Positions 5,173 through 8,853 of a stretch of 8,853 nt of DNA are shown here, piece by piece (within the stretch, counting starts at the first letter, position 1; each line of letters opens with the position of its first letter). The DNA comes from Pseudomonadales bacterium (GTDB lineage: Bacteria; Pseudomonadota; Gammaproteobacteria; Pseudomonadales; UBA7239): the NCBI GenBank assembly GCA_020443005.1, contig JAGRJA010000503.1:1-8853 (forward strand). Reading direction: 5' to 3'. Below the pieces are notes generated by a model. That model had not been told where the DNA came from. It made no database searches and saw nothing but the letters and a program-made list of their open reading frames with translations. A program made the translations under genes and the position numbers.

Positions 5173-6622
5173 CATCTACCACTTCAGTCGATACGGAAGA
5201 CGCCGATAAGGCATTGTCGTTTTCCCATCCACCGCCAAGCGCCAGAAAAAGTGACACTCTCTGAGAACCAAGATGTTGTTCTACGGCAATCAGTTCCTGT
5301 TCGGATTCGACAAGAAATTGTTGTGCTGACAGTACGTCAAGGTATCCAATTGACCCTGCCCGATACTGTTGCTGTGCGAGTAAAAATGCATTATTTGCGT
5401 GTTCTGTAGCGCCTTTTAACCTAAAGCACTCTTGTAGAGTCGCATTATAACTAACTAATGCCTGCTCAACTTCTTTCAATGCATTCAGTACCGCACCATC
5501 AAAATTTGCAAGCGATGCAGCAGCTTTTGATTCTGCCTGCTCAACTCTTGTGCGCTGAACAGACACATCAGGAAGACTCCATGAAATCAAAGGTCCAATC
5601 CCGAATGACCATGATTCATTATTTTGCGTCAATTTGTCATTCAAATAGCTTGCATGAGCGCCCAAGACGATCTTGGGATACAACATGCTCACGGCTACAC
5701 CTATACGTGCGGTATCAGCTGCTAACTGCATCTCTGCAACTCGAACATCTGGTCTTCGACTTAACAGTTGCCGCCCATCTCCAATTGGCAGATCTACAGT
5801 TAATGTTGGAATTTTTACACACTCAACAGCGTCCTTAGGCATATCAGCGGGCGCAAGCCCCATTAAAGCAGTCAGCTCAAACAAACGATTCATTCGCTCC
5901 GCCTTTATTGGCTCCAAAGTAGCTTTGACTTTAGCCAAGTTCGCCAAAGCTCGTTGCACATCTAATTGACTGGCAGCACCTGATGCCTCTTTTTGAGTAA
6001 TCAGTTCTACACTTTTATTTGCTATAGCGATTGAGTTACCTGCAATTTCAATTGATTTACCAAGCACACATGTGTCGACATAGGCACGGGTCACTTCCGC
6101 AATTATCACCAGGCGCACTACATCTCGCCTTGCGGCTTCCACTTGCGCGTCTGCATAAGCCACAGTCATACTGCGGTGCACACGACCAAATAAATCAACC
6201 TCATAGGAAACACTCAGGTCACTACTGTATGTCCACTGCCTGGAGGCCTTCCCTATTCCCGACCATGAAGCTTGATCACGGCCATAGTCAGCACCTGCCG
6301 TAATCTGAGTAACTGGATAGCGAGCGCCACCAACCTCGTTATAAATTTGCTTGGCACGTTCGAGATTAGCCTCAGCAATGCGTAGATCGGTATTGGCATT
6401 CAATGAATGTTTTATTATCTCGTCCAATTTCTTATCATTATATAAACGCCACCATTGACTCAGTGGTGCCTGTTGATTTGTAGTATTAGACGACATTGTC
6501 ACAAAATCCATATCAGCATGCGCTGGCAGCTCCGGAGTTTGGTAATTGGGCTCACTCAAGCAACCAGACAGCATAATCATCAGTAATAGCAAAGTGGTTT
6601 TGTGAATTCCAGAATTAAACAT
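5162..6622 (-). CDS. OprM/NodT-family outer-membrane efflux lipoprotein
   Basis: This is the exit duct of a tripartite efflux pump. Trimers of this family form a beta-barrel in the outer membrane and a long helical tunnel in the periplasm that docks with an adaptor and an RND pump. The 486-residue length is typical. The N-terminus is a lipoprotein signal with lipobox LSGC, so acylation at C21 is expected. Then come PNYQTPELP and QWWRLYNDKKLDEIIKHSLNANTDLRIAEANLERAKQI (about 56-92), the usual opening of the first outer-membrane-efflux repeat. SYEVDLFGRVHRS (about 138-150) is the family's first beta-hairpin region. LSRRPDVRVAEMQLAADTARIGVA (about 285-310) opens the second repeat, and QQQYRAGSIGYLDVLSAQQ (about 415-435) is its late signature. 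The ATG at 6622 overlaps the end of the RND gene by 8 bp, indicating translational coupling. Function is firm as an efflux duct; the substrate is unknown. Confidence 0.95.
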   Translation of the reverse strand: MFNSGIHKTTLLLLMIMLSGCLSEPNYQTPELPAHADMDFVTMSSNTTNQQAPLSQWWRLYNDKKLDEIIKHSLNANTDLRIAEANLERAKQIYNEVGGARYPVTQITAGADYGRDQASWSGIGKASRQWTYSSDLSVSYEVDLFGRVHRSMTVAYADAQVEAARRDVVRLVIIAEVTRAYVDTCVLGKSIEIAGNSIAIANKSVELITQKEASGAASQLDVQRALANLAKVKATLEPIKAERMNRLFELTALMGLAPADMPKDAVECVKIPTLTVDLPIGDGRQLLSRRPDVRVAEMQLAADTARIGVAVSMLYPKIVLGAHASYLNDKLTQNNESWSFGIGPLISWSLPDVSVQRTRVEQAESKAAASLANFDGAVLNALKEVEQALVSYNATLQECFRLKGATEHANNAFLLAQQQYRAGSIGYLDVLSAQQFLVESEQELIAVEQHLGSQRVSLFLALGGGWENDNALSASSVSTEVVDERL

Positions 6623-8853
6623 ATGAATCTTGCCCTTCTACAAGCGCTTTGGCCCGTTCTGATTTAGTCGCAGCTCGATGGTCTTTTGCAATAAAGCTAT
6701 AAACCGTAGGCAAAATAAACAATGTAAATAAAGTTCCAATCAACATACCCATTACGACAACAATACCAATCGCAAATCGGCTAGCTGAACCAGCCCCACT
6801 GGCAAACAACAGGGGCACCATGCCGGCAACCATTGCCGCTGTAGTCATTAAAATAGGGCGCATTCGTACACGAGCAGCTCGACGAATAGCTGATAATCTA
6901 TCCAGGTCTTCTGCAACCTGCATTTCATTAGCGAAAGCCACCATAAGAATGCCATGCTTTGATATCAAACCAATCAGTGTTACCAGCCCTATCTGCGTAT
7001 AGATATTTAGCGTGGTAAAACCCAGGTAGAGAGGAATAAGCGCACCACAAATAGCGAGCGGCACAGTAACCATAATGACTAATGGGTCTCTGAAGGATTC
7101 ATACTGCGCAGCAAGCACGAGAAAAATGACAATTAACGCAAAGACAAAGGACATCATTAAGCGATTTCCTTCAGTAACATACTGTCGACTATCTGATAGC
7201 CAATCAATAGTTGCTCCAGCAGGTATATTTTGTGCTTTGAGAAAGTTGACAGCCTGACCCATCGTTACACCTGGCGCCAGTACTGCAGAAAGCGTTACCG
7301 AATTCATCTGATTAAACTGAGAAAGTTGATTTGCCTGCGGTCGCATATTGGTTTGAATGACTGTTGACAGGGAAACTAATTCACCCGATGAAGTCCTGAT
7401 ATAGTATCCACCGAAATTTTCAGGCGTAAACCGCTCAGATCCTGATACTTGAGCAATGACATCGTAAGAACGGTCATGCCAATTAAACCGGTTGATGAGG
7501 TTTTCACCTACCAGTATGGCCAAAGTATCGGCAATAGCCTGCATGCTTATTCCGAGTTCACCTGCTTTATCACGATCAATTGAAATTCGCGCTTCCGGCG
7601 TATCAAATGCCAAGTCACTATCGACGAACGCAAAGAGCCCACTACGCCACGCAGCCCCTTTTATACTCTCCATCGACTCATAAAGACTCATGAAGCTATC
7701 TGATGAACGGACAACCATTTGAACAGGTAGGCCACCACTACCAGCTGGCAATGGTGGTGGCGGAAAAATTGCAGCAAATACCGCTCTGAGTCCAGAAACA
7801 TGGCCATTTAGCTCCGACTGTATTTCTGCAGAGCTGCGGTTTCTATCCTCCCACTCTTTCAGAATTACACCACCAAACGCATTGTTTTGTCCCGCCACCC
7901 CGTTATTCATGAAGCTGCTTTCAAATTCTGGAATACTCGAGAAAATATCACTGATCAAAGCGGTATTGCGTTCGGTGTACTCGACATTGGCATATTGCGG
8001 TGCTTTCACCGCTGTGAAGATGTACCCATGATCTTCAGCCGGGGCCAGCTCTCTTTTTACCCCATCGAAAAGGAAGGCAATTCCAATCAATACAACAGCA
8101 CCGATTGCCAGTACAGCTACTCTCTCGGACAATGTGTACCCAAGTAAACGGTCATAACGATTTTCGAGACTATTAGTATGATGCTCTATCGCCTTTGCAA
8201 GTCGCCCCTCATTCACCTTGTTGTTTAATAGCAGTGAACTCATCATCGGAGAAAGTGTTAGCGCTACAATGCCAGATATAAAAACGGCACCCGCCAAGGT
8301 GAATGCAAATTCTTGAAATAAGGCTCCCGTCAGTCCAGCAGTCAGACCAATAGGCGCATATACCGCTGCCAATGTAATCGTCATCGCTATGACAGGCCCA
8401 ATGATCTCGCGTGCTCCCGTCAATGATGCTTGCACAGGCGAAAGCCCTTCCTCAATATGACGGTGAATGTTTTCAACAACTACGATGGCATCGTCAACAA
8501 CTAAACCGATAGCTAATACCATGGCCAGCAAAGTTAAAATGTTGATAGAGAAACCAAATGCCAACATGAGAGTTGCAGATCCAATCAAAGACAAGGGGAT
8601 TGTCACAACTGGAATAATCACTGCGCGAAAAGAGCCCAAAAACAAAAAGATAACAACTACGACAATAAACACCGCTTCTACGAGTGTTTTTGTAACCTCC
8701 TCTATAGAAGCATTGACGAAGTGTGCCACATCAAATTGATTGATTACCGTTAACCCGGGAGGTGCCACTCGTTGTATTTCAGGTAATAATGATTTGACTG
8801 ACCTTACAATTTCAAGCGGGTTGCCATCGGGCGTTGGAGAGATCGCCATCACC
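6615..8853 (-). CDS. RND (HAE1) efflux transporter, partial (N-terminal part outside window)
   Basis: The frame stays open to the right edge. The codon read as the first Met at 8852 is a GTG inside the gene (V-M-A-I-S-P-T-P-D-G-N-P), so 745 residues of an expected 1,000-1,050 are present and roughly 290 are missing. The protein is an inner-membrane proton-drug antiporter. The visible part starts at the family's 'AI-x-x-x-P-G-x-N' position. Transmembrane helices begin at about residue 57. The proton-relay pair is D120-D121 in GLVVDDAIVVVENIHRHIEEG, and the relay lysine is in GLISKHGILMVAFANE at about 632. The Lys-His-Gly form and the PPPPLPAGSGGLPVQ periplasmic stretch recall MexI-like pumps rather than AcrB or MexB (Lys-Asn-Ala). 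The family's usual Glu four residues before the Asn-Glu is Ala here. It overlaps the next gene by 8 bp. The adaptor gene is expected further upstream on the - strand. Confidence 0.95.
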   Translation of the reverse strand, partial: VMAISPTPDGNPLEIVRSVKSLLPEIQRVAPPGLTVINQFDVAHFVNASIEEVTKTLVEAVFIVVVVIFLFLGSFRAVIIPVVTIPLSLIGSATLMLAFGFSINILTLLAMVLAIGLVVDDAIVVVENIHRHIEEGLSPVQASLTGAREIIGPVIAMTITLAAVYAPIGLTAGLTGALFQEFAFTLAGAVFISGIVALTLSPMMSSLLLNNKVNEGRLAKAIEHHTNSLENRYDRLLGYTLSERVAVLAIGAVVLIGIAFLFDGVKRELAPAEDHGYIFTAVKAPQYANVEYTERNTALISDIFSSIPEFESSFMNNGVAGQNNAFGGVILKEWEDRNRSSAEIQSELNGHVSGLRAVFAAIFPPPPLPAGSGGLPVQMVVRSSDSFMSLYESMESIKGAAWRSGLFAFVDSDLAFDTPEARISIDRDKAGELGISMQAIADTLAILVGENLINRFNWHDRSYDVIAQVSGSERFTPENFGGYYIRTSSGELVSLSTVIQTNMRPQANQLSQFNQMNSVTLSAVLAPGVTMGQAVNFLKAQNIPAGATIDWLSDSRQYVTEGNRLMMSFVFALIVIFLVLAAQYESFRDPLVIMVTVPLAICGALIPLYLGFTTLNIYTQIGLVTLIGLISKHGILMVAFANEMQVAEDLDRLSAIRRAARVRMRPILMTTAAMVAGMVPLLFASGAGSASRFAIGIVVVMGMLIGTLFTLFILPTVYSFIAKDHRAATKSERAKALVEGQDSYV

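Noticed and set aside
5458..5838. + strand frame of 126 residues inside the outer-membrane factor gene
   Set aside because: It lies wholly within a firmly identified gene on the other strand and shows no recognisable motif.

Overview
The window looks like a gammaproteobacterial accessory region. The gene families point that way: a YqaJ-type exonuclease beside a family I associate with integrative elements and plasmids of this class, and a MexI-like RND pump with an OprM-type outer-membrane lipoprotein. The genus cannot be fixed from the sequence. Base composition changes visibly along the window. The first 1.6 kb is GC-rich, the middle (about 1.9-4.5 kb) is intermediate, and the right part (about 4.5-8.85 kb) is clearly more AT-rich. 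This suggests modules of different origin.

Left module (1-1597, + strand). The window opens inside a YqaJ/lambda-exonuclease-family gene. A near-perfect intrinsic terminator follows, and then a gene for a cysteine-rich protein resembling the proteins annotated 'hydrolase or metal-binding protein' or gp3-like recombination directionality factors. Together they look like part of a phage-like or ICE-like DNA recombination module. The second gene sits immediately behind the terminator with no room for its own promoter.

Middle module (1594-4466). A small XRE-type regulator on the - strand ends tail-to-tail with the previous gene, and the two stop codons share a CTAG. It is divergent from a + strand set of three genes: a membrane protein with a C-terminal extracytoplasmic domain, a secreted coiled-coil protein with six cysteines, and a YkvA/DUF1232 membrane protein. 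The divergent intergenic region carries a perfect 16-bp palindrome placed over the likely promoter. Hairpins separate the three + strand genes. I recognise no described system in this combination, and it is the most interesting part of the window.

Right module (4566-8853, - strand, read right to left). A partial RND-family efflux transporter runs off the right edge. An OprM/NodT outer-membrane factor overlaps its end by 8 bp, and a NADPH-dependent FMN reductase-family protein follows. The first two would form the inner- and outer-membrane parts of a tripartite drug or toxic-compound exporter. The periplasmic adaptor is expected upstream, outside the window. The flavin reductase may act on the same class of compounds (inference). 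No rRNA, tRNA, CRISPR array or insertion sequence was seen, and no gene-free stretch exceeds 300 bases.
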